Of a stretch of DNA of 64,000 bases, positions 10,926-22,947 are shown piece after piece. Position 1 is the stretch's first letter. Each line of letters begins with the position of its first letter. The notes beneath the pieces were generated by a model. It worked only from the letters and a program-made list of their open reading frames with translations. It was not told where the DNA came from and did no database searches. The stretch lies in contig JAQJVL010000003.1 in the NCBI GenBank assembly GCA_035578905.1, forward strand, positions 9,801,743 through 9,865,742. The letters run 5' to 3'. Source of the stretch: Stictocephala bisonia (Eukaryota > Arthropoda > Insecta > Hemiptera > Membracidae). The position numbers were made by a program, and so were the translations under genes.

Positions 10926-12510
10926 ATTTTAATGTTATCAAGCGTTCGTGACAATTTAATTTGTAAACATGAAACAATTATTACTGATATACAACCTTAC
11001 TCTTTCCTATATTTAGAAATACCTAAAGCTTCCTGTTTATTATACACATCATTGTTTACATTCCAACAGTCGTTAAAATATCATAAACATAATTTCTTGC
11101 ATATGAATTTCTATTACTTTTGACTAATTCTCTTTCCATATCATTTTTAAAGCCAAACAAGAACTTTGAGGGATTTCCATGTTCTTTAAGGTGAACATAT
11201 ATATATAAATGAATACCTTATTGCACAATTATGGGGCTGTGTTTTTTTTAAACTTAAACGTCGAAATTGGTTAAGTAATAATGAAGGATTTGCGTTAGCA
11301 TAGTATGAAATTGTGTATTATGTATAAGTTAACTTACATTAATTTTTACTGAATTATTGTTTTATATGTTAGAATATTATAAACACCCTTTATTGACCAA
11401 CATTTACTATGTCTATGACTAAATATTAAGTTAATAAGGGTATTAGTTTGGTCGTGTGGGAAAGGTAAGAGGGTTGAAATATGTTATTATTCTATAATTA
11501 AAGGTTTCTTTACCTAAAATTTCCAAGTTTATGACTTTTGATTACGATAACAACCAGAAATTAAACCATAAGTTGTTTTCATATACAGGGTGTGTGTTTT
11601 TGTTTGTGTGTGTGTGTGTCGTAAATTTATTTCCTAAAATAAATATATCACGAATAGTTTGCGTTTTGATTTTCAAGATGGTGTCGTCAGTTATCATATT
11701 TGGAGTAAGTATATACGAGTGTCATAAAATATTATAATTGCTTGAATAATTTCTTTGCTTAAAATATTATAATTGCTATTGATGAAAAAAAAACACCAGT
11801 TTTAAAGCAGGTATTAATTATTAATAGTTCTGTTTCTCCCAGTTGAGAAGTTTAATCTGCATCTTTCTTTTGTTCAGAGAAACCTATCTACGAAACCTAT
11901 CTCGTATATAAAATATTGTTTTTTCTAAAACGTATAGACTAAGCAGTGTCAATAGTTGAAGCGCTATACAAGCATATTTGCACAACTCACTTGATATCAT
12001 GTTAGAAATTATTCAAACAAATTTGTTCTTAAGTCTGAACATCCCATGAAATGTGTTTGAACTATGTGGTTTAAAATGTTTGTATTTAATGTTTAACAGA
12101 AACCCTATATGATAAACAATGTTACATATTATTGCACAAAACATAACAATTTTCGGGACATAAAAAATCAGTTTAAGCCATGATTATTATACTTGGAACA
12201 ATCATTACAAGTAAAATGCATAATATCACTCAAATAGAACATTATTTTGAAAATAAGTAAAGAAAAATGCCATATTTTCATTTTAAACACTTTATATATT
12301 TACATTCCATAAATTGTTATATAAATAATTCTAATTATTATATTAACATCTTTAAAAAGTTAAATTAAACATATTTCATAAGTTTTATAATCACTTAATG
12401 ATGTCACTGTCACATTATAACAACTATGAGTATTTAGATATATTATTTCGTTATTAAATGGCACAACTATTAATTAATGAAATGTATAAAAAAGTACCAA
12501 CTAATTTTGT
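10926..12510. other. intergenic region between UGT A and UGT B
   Basis: AT-rich. It contains a block around 11390-11710 that is also found upstream of B (about 21590-21880) and C (about 34830-35080). No supported gene; the 60-70 aa ORFs at 10932 and 11531 look like chance. Confidence 0.45.
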
Positions 12511-12811
12511 TCATTCACGTTTGGCTTTGTTTTTTTCTATTGGAAATGTTATTTTACTACAGACACATGTCATTAGCTTTCGAAAAATTACGTGTAAAAC
12601 AAATATCATAAAGACAATCCCTGCCACAACAACTGCTAGGACGTCCGATAACGCCAGCTGGTACCAGGACAGTTGGGTGGAGGCAGGCCGCAGGTGAGCG
12701 CCTCCGTGCCTCAGAACATACTCAGTCCAGTACACGACCGTCTCTGCAGGCGTCATTGGTCGGTCTCTGTACACGTTAGATGCATACAGCCTCTTCATGT
12801 TAGATGCATAT
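12511..12811 (-). pseudogene. UGT: UGT B exon 6, open
   Basis: 301 nt, two codons longer than in C because of an extra YASN-like repeat before YRDRPMT. The tail ends KAKRE, fitting a KxKxx endoplasmic-reticulum retrieval motif. Confidence 0.85.
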
Positions 12812-13249
12812 CTGTAAACAAAAGTATTTCATTTTAAAAGGGGTATCTTGACTAAAGTTATGAAGAATGGCCTAACAAATCAAATTGTAACACATAAATA
12901 ACATAAAATACAACCTTAAATGGCTGGTGAAAATTAGTAAAGGTGTGCAAGGTGTTTAACAAGAGAAGGTTTAAATTTAAATGTGTTTAAATTCTTTTAA
13001 CAACCTACAATGATATGTATGTCAGGGTGTTCCATGGGAATCGATTGGGAGCTTTGTAAAAGTAAATGAATGCGATGCCAATGACAGGAAAAGGCCGTGA
13101 TTGGTGCAACATTTAGTGAGGTGAAGAAGGTAAAAATGGTAATGTGAATTAAAATCATCCATACTTAGTAGTGTGAAACAAAATATCCTCACTATTGCTA
13201 ACAACGTTTCAAAATTCTCATTAAAATATGGGTCCATCCCAACGGTAAA

Positions 13250-13259
13250 TATATATACA

Positions 13260-13311
<52 letters not shown>
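13250..13311. repeat. (TA)n microsatellite
   Basis: About 25 uninterrupted TA units inside intron 5 of UGT B. ORFs that translate it as IYIYIY on both strands are artefacts. Confidence 0.95.
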
Positions 13312-13313
<2 letters not shown>

Positions 13314-13711
13314 TTTAGTCGATTGTTCCTAGTGGTGAGACTAAATTTGTCATACAAGCCATACCACTGCAAAAAGATCAGTTTTTCCACCTACTATTTG
13401 GAACAACAAAATAAACATTTCGTGGAATTTTGTTGCTGGTGCGACTTTAAAAGGCATACATTACGCTTTTATGAATTTTGTATCTTAAATATTTTAATTT
13501 AATTAAATATATCTAGTTAATAATACTTTGCACCTGCTGTGTATTCAAGGGCCTCTCAACATTTAATTTTAAACGATTTAGATATTATATAAAAAAATTC
13601 AATAAGGCGTCAATAAGGTATATAGTCTTACCTTGATACATAGTAAATAACATGTAGTTGTTAAAGGAAGAGATTCAAAGTAACAATAAACAGGTAATTA
13701 TAAACACTTAC

Positions 13712-13931
13712 TCAGAATTGTCAAGGATTTTCCGGATAGCTGACATTACATTGTCTTCTGTCAAGTCCTGGAAATTAAGCTGGACACCAACGCCCTGCTC
13801 CTCATAAAACTTAACGTTCCGGCGTTGGTCCCAGAGGTAAGGAATGGCAACCACAGGAACCCCGCAATGGACTGCCTCATGTTGGCTCAACAACCCTCCG
13901 TGTGTGATGAACAACACTCTGATGGGATGGG
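13712..13931 (-). pseudogene. UGT: UGT B exon 5 (signature exon), open
   Basis: 220 nt, open. Reads AHPIRVLFITHGGLLSQ and then YLWDQRRN, both binding motifs for the nucleotide sugar. Donor GTAAGT. Confidence 0.88.
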
Positions 13932-13984
13932 CTGAAAAAAATACGTAAATAGTTCAATAATCTTTTAATGATTACACGATATTT

Positions 13985-14075
13985 ACTTGTTATGAACCCA
14001 CCCACCCTACTATACACGTATGATACATTAACTCGCCAATCATACCCGTAGGGTACTTGTATAAATGGGTCAGTC
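13985..14075 (-). repeat. diverged minisatellite units
   Basis: Words such as ACCCACCCACCCTACTATAC and TACACGTATGA (the reverse of the 36-bp minisatellite) just upstream of UGT B exon 5. Confidence 0.4.
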
Positions 14076-14556
14076 ATTAACAGTAACATTCATAATTTTA
14101 TGATGTCTAAATTTTGTTAAGCTTTTTTACTAATCTTGATGTTTCAAAAATATAAACAGTAACATTATCAATTAATTAATTAATTAATAACATTTTGCGA
14201 TTTTCCAAAACCAATCCAGTGGTATTTCAGTAGTTTTAAAATAGATGTGAAAAATTTAACTTGATAAAAATGAGGTTATCTTCTTCTAATAGAGCAAAAA
14301 TAATTGTATACACTCAGACTATAAACTCATACTGGAAAAATAAGAAAGAACAAAAAGTACGTCTACTAGCAAATATGTAGTTTTTGGAATGGTACTGTAA
14401 CGACATACTAAGCGGAGATTACTGGATTAAAAAGGACAATATTCTGTTGGTATATTATAATATTTTTCTTGTATAGTGCTTATTTAAAATAAATGCATAT
14501 TATTCAAAAGATAGTAAATAAGAATTTATGTATTTATACATTTTTATTAACATTAC

Positions 14557-14779
14557 CGAGGACATCCCGTTGTGGCGCCCACTTGAAAGTCATCACATTG
14601 TCTGCAAGTCCTTGGATGTTCTCCTTCCTTGTCTTCCATAACTCTCTCTGCTTCAGCTGCCTGAACACGTTGTTGTACATGTCAAAGTACTCCTGGGGTT
14701 GAAGCTCGTCAGGCACGTAGGTCCCCAGGCTGAACAGGATGACACCGTCAGTCGCCTCGTCCATGAAACTTTTAATATG
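14557..14779 (-). pseudogene. UGT: UGT B exon 4, open
   Basis: 223 nt. Starts HIKSFMDEATDGV, runs through FRQLKQRELWKTR and ends WAPQRDVL at a GTAATG donor. Confidence 0.88.
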
Positions 14780-15114
14780 CTGTTAAAAAGGAAATAGTAT
14801 TTTAATGACCCAAATGGAATTAATTTATAAAAAAGGATACTTCCCTCAACGGGTTAGTTTTTCAATACAAGATTATATGATATTCCGGATAAGAATATGA
14901 TACGTCCTAAACATTAATTACTTTTATAGTTTTATGTTATTGATGTCTGATGTTTTATAGTTTGAAGTCTGATGTTTTATAGTAAAATTCATCAGTTATT
15001 GTACAATACAACCTACATTAGAGTTGGGTTCCAAATGAAATTTTACTACAAAAGGGTGGAGAACTATATTTACCTTAAATAGAAAGTAGCCCTAATGTAG
15101 GTGATTTATAATAC

Positions 15115-15695
15115 CTTAGGTAACTTTTTTCCCCCTCAATGTGGATTTTTCCCTACAGGAATTATGTTGGGAGTTCTCGGTCGAGCATAGTCTGCCGTTA
15201 TATGATCGTTGACAAAGATAAGAGAAATGTTGTTGACCATATCAAAAAGGGAAGGAGCATCAGGAAACTGTTTCCTTATGTTACTTTCTAAATATGGTAA
15301 ATATCTCTGATAGTATACATAAAAGAGACCTCTTAATACATAAACTGAATTGAGTGATCTTTCGAAAAAGGTCATTTTGTTGGAATACGATGTGCAAATA
15401 TCTGGTAAATAAGGAAGAGATAGTGCGTTTCCAGAAATACCGTTTACTACATTATTTGTTACGTAAGATTGGAGACCAACAACTGGTGCCTTGAAGACGT
15501 GCCTAAACAATAAATATATTTCTTGACCTAAAAAAAGTTCAGTGAGCACAAGGTCAAATCGTTCCTTAGATGATAAAAGTTTTTGTAATTGATTACTCTA
15601 AAAAAACTCATCAAATGTGTGGTCTATGAATTTGAAAACTACATCCAAACATTTCCAGGGTGGAGATTCCATGGCAGATAGGAACGCATCTGTAA
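15115..15695 (-). pseudogene. UGT: UGT B exon 3 with nonsense codon and frameshift
   Basis: 581 nt between conserved splice sites. TAG at 15598-15600 sits in EFF-stop-SNQLQKL. Near the 3' end, one extra base after IIPV shifts the frame into TGA at 15136-15138; a compensating single-base loss follows, so the total length is unchanged. Confidence 0.88.
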
Positions 15696-16207
15696 CTGCA
15701 AAAATTATTTAATTAAAAAAACAAATAAATTTAGCTTAAGTATTAAATTAAGCTTAGATCGGTTGTAAATAATTCATTTAATAACCAGTCAAAAACACAG
15801 TTTAGTAAATCTGTACTAATATTAATATATTATTAATAATTCCATTTGAATTCAAAACTATAATGAGTGGTATAATCTAGGTAATTTTATAAAAAGTAAC
15901 CTCTTTAACTAACAGCATTTGATAATATCAAATTTTAGATTTCAGATTTTAAAACAAATACTCCTTAAAAGTTAAGTTATGAAATACTATTATTAACAAT
16001 AACAATTTCAAATCAAAGTTATAATTGAACTATGTATGTTTTAAAGTATATTCTTTGAACTCTTCTCTTCTCTAAAGCTAAGTGATATGTTTCAGTTTCA
16101 TTGTTATAATTGAAGCTGAAACGGATTGTTATTTATCGTCAGGTCATCTTATAAAGAAAATAATGTTTTATTTCCTTCACTGAGTTAACAAATTTGTAGT
16201 ATCTTAC

Positions 16208-16453
16208 GGCTTTCTCTTTCTGTTGACACATTTTCAAGAAATACATCTGTGTAATTTGGTGTTGGTTTGTCCAGAGGGAAGGGGCTGAATACGACCACCT
16301 CGTGGCCTGCACTAGCCAACGTTTTTAGAAGAGGCTGACAGAACCTGTGGTGACTCCTGGCAAAGTATGGAAGAACTGCCAAAATACGAGCTCCTTGTGC
16401 TGGTGGGTATTTTGGGAGTGCGATGCTTATTACCATTACGACTAAACGAACAC
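16208..16453 (-). pseudogene. UGT: UGT B exon 2, one-base deletion in the signal peptide
   Basis: Starts after TTGCAG with GTG TTC GTT TAG; the paralogue C has one more T and reads V-F-V-L-V. The rest is open in the shifted frame and keeps GARILAVLPYFARSHH. A 99-aa ORF from an ATG at 16484 reads through the intron boundary and is probably not the natural start. An internal ATG could give a shortened leader, but exon 3 is broken anyway. Confidence 0.85.
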
Positions 16454-16542
16454 CTGCAACATGTTTTAAATTACTGTAAGACATTTTTTATTTATAAATA
16501 TCAACATGTAACGATAATTTGATAACATTTTTCTTTGGGAAT

Positions 16543-17760
16543 ATATAAGTAACGTGGGTGTCCCAGTTAACATAATATATAAGTAACGTGGGTGTCCCAG
16601 TTAACATAATATATAAGTAACGTGGGTGTCCCAGTTAACATAATATATAAATAACGTGGGTGTCGCAGTTAACATAATATATAAGTAACGTGGGTGTCCC
16701 AGTTAACATAATATATAAGTAACGTGGGTGTCCCAGTTAACATAATATATAAGTAACGTGGGTGTCCCAGTTAACATAATATATAAATAACGTGGGTGTC
16801 ACAGTTAACATAATATATAAGTAACGTGGGTGTCCCAGTTAACATATCGTTTTAATATATAAGTAACGTGGGTGTCCCAGTTACAGTTAACATAATATAT
16901 AAATAACGTGGGTGTCGCAGTTAACATAATATATAAGTAACGTGGGTGTCCCAGTTAACATAATATATAAGTAACGTGGGTGTCCCAGTTAACATAATAT
17001 ATAAATAACGTGGGTGTCCGCAGTTAACATAATATATAAGTACGTGGGTGTCCCAGTTAACATAATATATAAGTAACGTGGGTGTCCCAGTTAACATATT
17101 GTTTTAATATATAAGTAACGTGGGTGTCCCAGTTAACATAATATATAAATAACGTGGGTGTCGCAGTTAACATAATATATAAGTAACGTGGGTGTCCCAG
17201 TTACATAATATATAAGTAACGTGGGTGTCCCAGTTAACATAATATATAAGTAACGTGGGTGTCCCAGTTAACATAATATATAAGTAACGTGGGTGTCGCA
17301 GTTAACATAATATATAAGTAACGTGGGTGTCCCAGTTAACATAATATATAAGTAACGTGGGTGTCCCAGTTAACATATCGTTTTAATATATAAGTAACGT
17401 GGGTGTCCCAGTTAACATATTGTTTTAATATATAAGTAACGTGGGTGTCCCAGTTAACATATCGTTTTAATATATAAGTAACGTGGGTGTCCCAGTTAAC
17501 ATATCGTTTTAATATATAAGTAACGTGGGTGTCCCAGTTAACATAATATATAAGTAACGTGGGTGTCCCAGTTAACATAATATATAAGTAACGTGGGTGT
17601 CCCAGTTAACATATAACGTGGGGTGTCCCAGTTAACATAATATATAAGTAACGTGGGTGTCCCAGTTAACATAATATATAAGTAACGTGGGTGTCCCAGT
17701 TAACATATTGTTTTAATATATAAGTAACGTGGGTGTCCCAGTTAACATATTGTTTTAATA
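16543..17760 (-). repeat. 34-bp / 42-bp tandem array in UGT B intron 1
   Basis: About 34 units of AATATATAAGTAACGTGGGT followed by GTCCCAGTTAACAT. Some units carry an extra ATCGTTTT or ATTGTTTT (42 bp), and these cluster toward the right end, so the array has second-order structure. Units are nearly identical, with single-base variants (CCCAG, CGCAG or CACAG). There are no spacers, so it is not a CRISPR array. It starts about 90 bp upstream of exon 2. Confidence 0.95.
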
Positions 17761-18440
17761 AACATTAAGTTTAAAGATGTTATATTAAACACTTTAGGAT
17801 CGAGTGATTTCAAGAAGCATTTTTTTTATATTATCCTGACGGTAACACCAATTACCTTTTACGAAATCGTTAACGCTCTATAAAACACAAATTATTCCAT
17901 TTGCTTATTATGGTAGTTTGCTTATTAAAATCAATGTTATTATTTTACATATTTAAGTATCGTTTTATACTAATTATCATAATACAATATTTGTTAAGAA
18001 TTGCAAAAATGTAAAATATTTTGGAAGACTTATCACCAAATTGAACAACATTGACAGCTTTGTATATTTATAAAGCTGGTGCAGTGCCAGTCTGTTTTTC
18101 CCTTAAAATATTAAGGAGTTACACATCACATTTCCATAATAACAATTGTTTAAATATTGGGCTGCAGAGAGAACCAACCATTTAAACATACTAAAGTGGA
18201 GCCCGTTTAACTTTATACATGCAGTAATAGGTTTAAACCTCATAACACTTGTAATTAAATGTTTGCTCTAATTGTATAATTTACTGTCGATTATTACCTT
18301 ATATTACTATTGTAATATTACAATTAAGAAATTACTTCTTAATTATTATACTCCATCCTCACATTAATAAAAATTGATCACTCTATTACCTATTGCATCG
18401 TTTAATTTCAACGAAGGTATGTGCGTATATACAATTTTAA
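17761..18440. other. UGT B intron 1, AT-rich
   Basis: No gene or repeat recognised. Confidence 0.4.
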
Positions 18441-18674
18441 ATAAATAACCCAGCCCACATTGATGCTTCATCAAAGAACAAACAAAACTACTTAAGGCAA
18501 ATAAAGCACAAATACTATGCATGTAGAGATAAAATCAACTCTGAGGCCTACAACCTTACCGTAGGTATTCCTCATAGACGAACAAGGGACAAACCCAAAT
18601 ACATTAGAGCCACTCAACCCCCTGAAAAGCCAAATAATAGAAGAGCTAACACAGTTTATTTTCTTCGCAACTAA
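18441..18674 (+). CDS. unrecognised open segment, possible transposon ORF fragment
   Basis: 77 open codons without a start Met, ending in TAA. The product is basic and reads AHIDASSKNKQNYLRQIKHK, then CRDKINSEAYN and a Pro/Arg-rich end (QPPEKPNNRRAN). An AG at 18452-18453 could be an acceptor. I do not recognise a family. Base composition (GC- and CA-rich against the surroundings) and charge suggest once-coding sequence, more likely from a mobile element than a host exon. It lies on the strand opposite to UGT B, inside its first intron. Confidence 0.35.
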   Translation: MNNPAHIDASSKNKQNYLRQIKHKYYACRDKINSEAYNLTVGIPHRRTRDKPKYIRATQPPEKPNNRRANTVYFLRN

Positions 18675-19885
18675 TAACTTTCAATAATGGTGTTGTGAAA
18701 CTTATGTGATTACGATCCAATGCTGAGATACAGTGAGAAGTACGTTTAAGTGCTTCTCAAATTTTATATTTGAGTCAAGTTGGTAAATTTTACCTGTATA
18801 TTTTGTATAGTGTGATGAATTAACTTGAAGAAACCTTTACAGGCAATTTTAATATCAATATATGATTAATATTTTGTACTATGATTATTTATCTTGTATA
18901 TATACATATATAACATCATTTTTAATTTAACGGTACTTCTTTAAGTCTTTTTTGGTCATTCTTTTATTTAGGATATCCACACTAATACGTACAGATTGCT
19001 CTATCCAAGTACTTTGAGGATAAACATTATAACACGTAAGCTTAGAGGACCTACAGCTTTACGTGTAAATCCATGTGTGAATCCGAACCACGTAATGTTG
19101 GTCTTATTTTCAGCTAATTAACAAGTCTGACACTCTTCCCTACACAACATCTGAACCTTGACTACCATTTAACATGAACACCCCAGATTTCTCTAGTTGT
19201 GCCTACTTTATATAAAATATTTAAAGTTAACAAACAATTCAGATTTATTTTTACTTTGATTACAAATCAATACAACTATTCTTATAGTTAATTAATAACT
19301 TATACTGAATTAAACTGGTTTTACAAACCGTCGTAAACAAACAACGTACTCAAGCTTAATCAATATCACAGGAATTATATTAATGAATCAGTAATCCTTT
19401 GAATACAAATCTTAAGGATTACTGGACAAAGATTTTAATGATAATAAATTTAATTCTCATGCAATAATATAATACTGCAATTTAATAATTGTTAAAGAGT
19501 ATGGAAAAATCAGTTAAGCTTGTCGGTCTTTGGACCATAAATGTGGTCTGAAGACAAATATTACGAATGAAGAACTTTTTCTAATTTGTACCTCGTTGAT
19601 TCCTTGATTCTTTATACTTTTTAAAAGTGTATGGTATGAACTCGTTACGTTTAGATTACTACATAGATAAATAGATATTATAAACTACATAAGTTGTAAT
19701 TACATACTGGGCTTTAATAATTGTTAAAAGTTTGTGACATTTCAATTTTAAGCTACACATAAAATTATATTACAGTCAAGACTTTAAAGGTAAAAAGTTG
19801 TTATGTGTAGAAGATCGATTTAAAAACAGATGATCAGCTGTTATTATTTAACTTAATTTATTCATATGTATGTTTCTAAAATTTG
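18675..19885. other. UGT B intron 1, AT-rich
   Basis: Nothing recognised. Confidence 0.4.
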
Positions 19886-20290
19886 TTTTCACAACACTAC
19901 CATGAGTTCAGCTGTTAAGTGTTTATAACCAGCGAAACGTCATATTTCCCACAGCTGTCTATTGTTGACAGTCGAAGTAACATTGTTTACGTTCAAACAT
20001 TTTCCACTATCTACAACTTAATAACCTTCAAAAGCTATTAATTTAAATGTGCATTTAAAATAGTAGAGCTGATTTCATAAAATATTCCTAAAATGTTCCT
20101 AATTAAATAAAAAGTTAACTTCCCAACATTTTTTATTCAGTAATGTTGTGAAAAATATCGTTCAAAACTCAAGTGAAAATGTTTTGCATGTTCTCGACCA
20201 ATTGAAGTGCTCGACAAGTCTCGCACTTCAAACATTTTATAGTCTCGAACACGCAAAATCACATTTTCCACTCTTGTTATGAAATATACT
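19886..20290 (+). mobile_element. foldback-type dispersed repeat, copy 1
   Basis: About 400 bp containing two pairs of imperfect inverted arms round a short centre (GTTTTGCATGTTCTCGACCA ... TAGTCTCGAACACGCAAAAT, with CACTTC arms inside, about 20180-20265). The same sequence, diverged and about 100 bp shorter, lies in reverse orientation at 29095-29398. Its presence in two unrelated introns supports mobility. No coding capacity, so a non-autonomous DNA element is the best guess. Confidence 0.6.
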
Positions 20291-20394
20291 ATTCTGTTCA
20301 ACAATAAGTTATGTTTTGGAAATAAAAGAGTTTTTAAAATGTGTTTTTTAAATTTGGCGACGAGGATAAGTATTTTTTTGTTTCGTTTTTAGGT

Positions 20395-20735
20395 AGTTGT
20401 GTTTAGTGTAAGAGTTTTCTTCTTGTTTTAAACTCCGGGCTAACCACAGGGAGAAATATTTATTTACACAGTTCATGGTATAGTGCTAGGACGGAACTTT
20501 TACAAAGTCATAAGTACATCTTATACCTGCAGGAAAGTTTCCTTGTTGGAGTCCTGCCGTTCTTAGGTCAACAAGGTGGCGCCCTAATCCCTGGCTACTA
20601 CTGATGAACTTGGAAACATTTATTTTATTTGGGTGATAACTACTCAAAACTGTTACCCTTATACTTGGCCTGTCTCGTAGAAGAACCCCCATCCTCCCTA
20701 AGCTAGCAAGGTTTTATACGGACAGGTGTGACAAG
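20395..20735. other. GC-richer island of unknown origin in UGT B intron 1
   Basis: More GC-rich than its surroundings, with a 68-aa minus-strand ORF (20486-20692) that resembles nothing I know. Just to the left is TTTGGCGACGAGGAT, a string often seen after the 5' LTR of gypsy-type elements, but no LTR pair is visible. Confidence 0.3.
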
Positions 20736-20922
20736 TTAATTAAAATTGACATCAAAATATGTTATTTAATCTAACAAATTTACAAAAATTAGACCAGGTT
20801 TTAAAATGTTATTTGTTATTTAACATTAAGTGTAAAGAAAGTTTCATATAAGTGATTATAAGTGGTTCACTGGTCACCAATTTAAAATAAATAAATAAAT
20901 AACTTTGCAGCTTAGGTCTTAC

Positions 20923-20928
20923 CTTCAT
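20923..20928 (-). pseudogene. UGT: UGT B exon 1: two-codon start exon ATG AAG
   Basis: AATATGAAG then donor GTAAGA, matching A and C. It joins in frame to GTG TTC GTT at 16453. Confidence 0.6.
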
Positions 20929-21044
20929 ATTTATTGTGTTATAGTGTAGACAATGCAATACAATACGGTAAATTGTAGCCTACTTAAGTAATAGTAATAG
21001 CAAGTGCTTTAACTATGATAAATTGCACTCCTATCTAATTATGA

Positions 21045-21067
21045 CAGGACTTAATGTAAAGTGACAC
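21045..21067 (-). promoter_or_regulatory. candidate TATA region of UGT B
   Basis: Minus-strand CACTTTACATTAAG about 125 bp upstream of the start exon, at the place of the TTTATATTA element of A and C. Confidence 0.3.
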
Positions 21068-22652
21068 ATTTTTATTATTAATCAATGCCAATGTATAAAG
21101 CTTTCGTGATAATACGTTTCTGATACAGATATAAATTAATACTGATAAATTAGCTTACTCTATCTAACATTAGTGAAGGTCTGTAATGTCCTGAATACTG
21201 CAAACATCGTTATCTACATTCAAAAAGCTTTTAAAATGTCATAAACATAATTATTATCTTATGAATTCATATTAAATTTCAACTAATTTAAAATCTCTCT
21301 TTGTTATTTTTAAGGCCAAAGCACGTACTTTCGTGACTTTCCGTATACTTTAGGGAGAAAATGTTAAAGAAATAAAATTATTTTTTACATAACTACATAT
21401 GGGGAACATTTGTTCCCACTTGAAACTTTAAAATTGGCAAAGAAAAGAGAAAGGAGATGTGTTAGGAAACCTTACCTTAGTGTAATTAAAATAGGGTATC
21501 GTATATTAATGGAAATAAATTATTGTTTTAAATTGTGAAAGATCATAAATGCCCTGTAGTGATTAATTAAAATATTGATTGTCCAAGAGTGAATATTAAG
21601 TTAATACTAGTATTAGTTTTGGTCGTATAGGAAAGCTAAGTAGGTTAAAAGCTTTATTTGTATGTCTATAACGGCTTCTTGACCAACAATCGGTAATTTT
21701 GTGAGTTTTAATAATGTAAATAAACAGTTAATTAACAACACGTTGTTGTGTTCATGTAAAGGGAGTGTAAGTGTGTTATAAAAATAAATATGTTTTGTTT
21801 AAAATGGAAATGTGACTGATCGATTGGCATTTTTATTTGCAGGATAGTATTGTCAGTATTTGTGATTAAGTGGGTAAGAGTGTTATCGAATACTATCATT
21901 GCTTAAATAATTCTGCCTACTGTAAATTGTCAATAAAATGAACATCATTGTTAAAGCAGGTATTAATAATCAATGGTTTCTTCCAGTTTAGAATTTAATC
22001 TACATATTTTTGTATCCCTTGTTTAGTTGCATTTAGATATGAGTACAATGATGTTTTCTAAAAATCGTATTCATTAAGCAGTGTCAATAGTTCAAGCGTT
22101 TTAAAATCATCTATGCAAGACTACCTTGCTTTAATTTCAGCTTTAGCATGAATTCCAAACATTCCATGAAATAATTTTGAAAAGTTTTGGTTTTAAATGT
22201 TTTTAGTTAATGTGTATCAGTCCAAAACTATGTAATAAATCCTATTTCTTAAATTGTTGCACTAAACAAACCAATTGTTCGCTATAAAAATGAGAAGTAT
22301 AAACCTTGTTTGTCATAAACATCAAAAATTAAATGCTTAATGTTTTATTATTGAAATTAGATAAGCAAAGATGCAGTGTTATTATTGGAAACACTATTTG
22401 GCTTTGCTTTAAATTATATCAATTTATCAACAATGTTAGTTCTTTATTTATTATTTATCAAGGTTAACTCTACAACATATTTCATAATTTGTATTATCAC
22501 TTAATGACTTATTTGTCACACAATAACATACCTATAAACATTTACTGTGGTATTTCAATATTTTTATAATACTTAAATATTTAATTTATCATTATAGCGA
22601 TTTAACGTCAAAATATTACTCAAAGGCATCAAAAAGTACCAACTAATTTGTT
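21068..22652. other. intergenic region between UGT B and UGT C
   Basis: AT-rich and homologous in patches to the flanks upstream of A and C (for example about 21590-21880). No gene seen. Confidence 0.45.
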
Positions 22653-22947
22653 TCATTCACTTTTAGCTTTCTTTATTTCTCTAAGAAATACAAATTTAAA
22701 ACAAATATGTCTCATTAATTTTTTAAAAATAACATACAAAATAAAAGTAACTAAGAAAATCACAGCTAGGACAACTGCGAGGACGTCCAATAATGCCAGC
22801 TGGTACCAAGACAGTTGGGTGGAGGCGGGTCGCAGGTGAGTGCCTCCGTGCTTCAGGACATACTCGGTCCAGTACACGACCGTCTCTGCAGGCGTCATTG
22901 GTCGGTCACTATAAATGCTTGACAACTTCTTCATATTGGATGCATAT
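22653..22947 (-). CDS. UGT: UGT C exon 6, distal functional copy
   Basis: 295 nt with acceptor TTTTTATCCACAG. Open through YASNMKKLSS, DRPMTPAETV, WYQLALLDV, the membrane helix and the KAKSE tail to TGA. It is the only open one of three tandem copies. Confidence 0.88.

Larger units (their letters stand above)
12511..20928 (-). pseudogene. UGT: UGT gene B, disrupted copy
   Basis: All six exons have retained splice sites: 20923-20928, 16208-16453, 15115-15695, 14557-14779, 13712-13931 and 12511-12811. Exons 4, 5 and 6 are fully open and well conserved, with an ATDGVILFSLGTYVPDEL donor-domain start, FITHGG, WDQ and a membrane anchor ending in a KxKxx-type retrieval signal (KAKRE). Three lesions break the reading frame. 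One T is missing in the signal-peptide exon (246 instead of 247 nt), giving a stop seven codons after the start. A TAG at 15598-15600 replaces a Glu in exon 3. A +1 shift near the end of exon 3 gives TGA at 15136-15138. The good state of the 3' half implies recent loss. An assembly error at all three sites seems unlikely. Confidence 0.85.

Noticed and set aside
13022..13502. ORFs of 122 and 109 aa on opposite strands
   Set aside because: Both run through the (TA)n tract and otherwise have chance-like composition.
16543..17760. CRISPR-like look of regularly spaced 34-bp repeats
   Set aside because: Units abut directly with no unique spacers, and the host is an insect chromosome; it is a minisatellite.
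20345..20365. TTTGGCGACGAGGAT as a primer-binding site of an LTR retrotransposon
   Set aside because: No pair of LTRs or any gag/pol sequence is visible; one short string is not enough.
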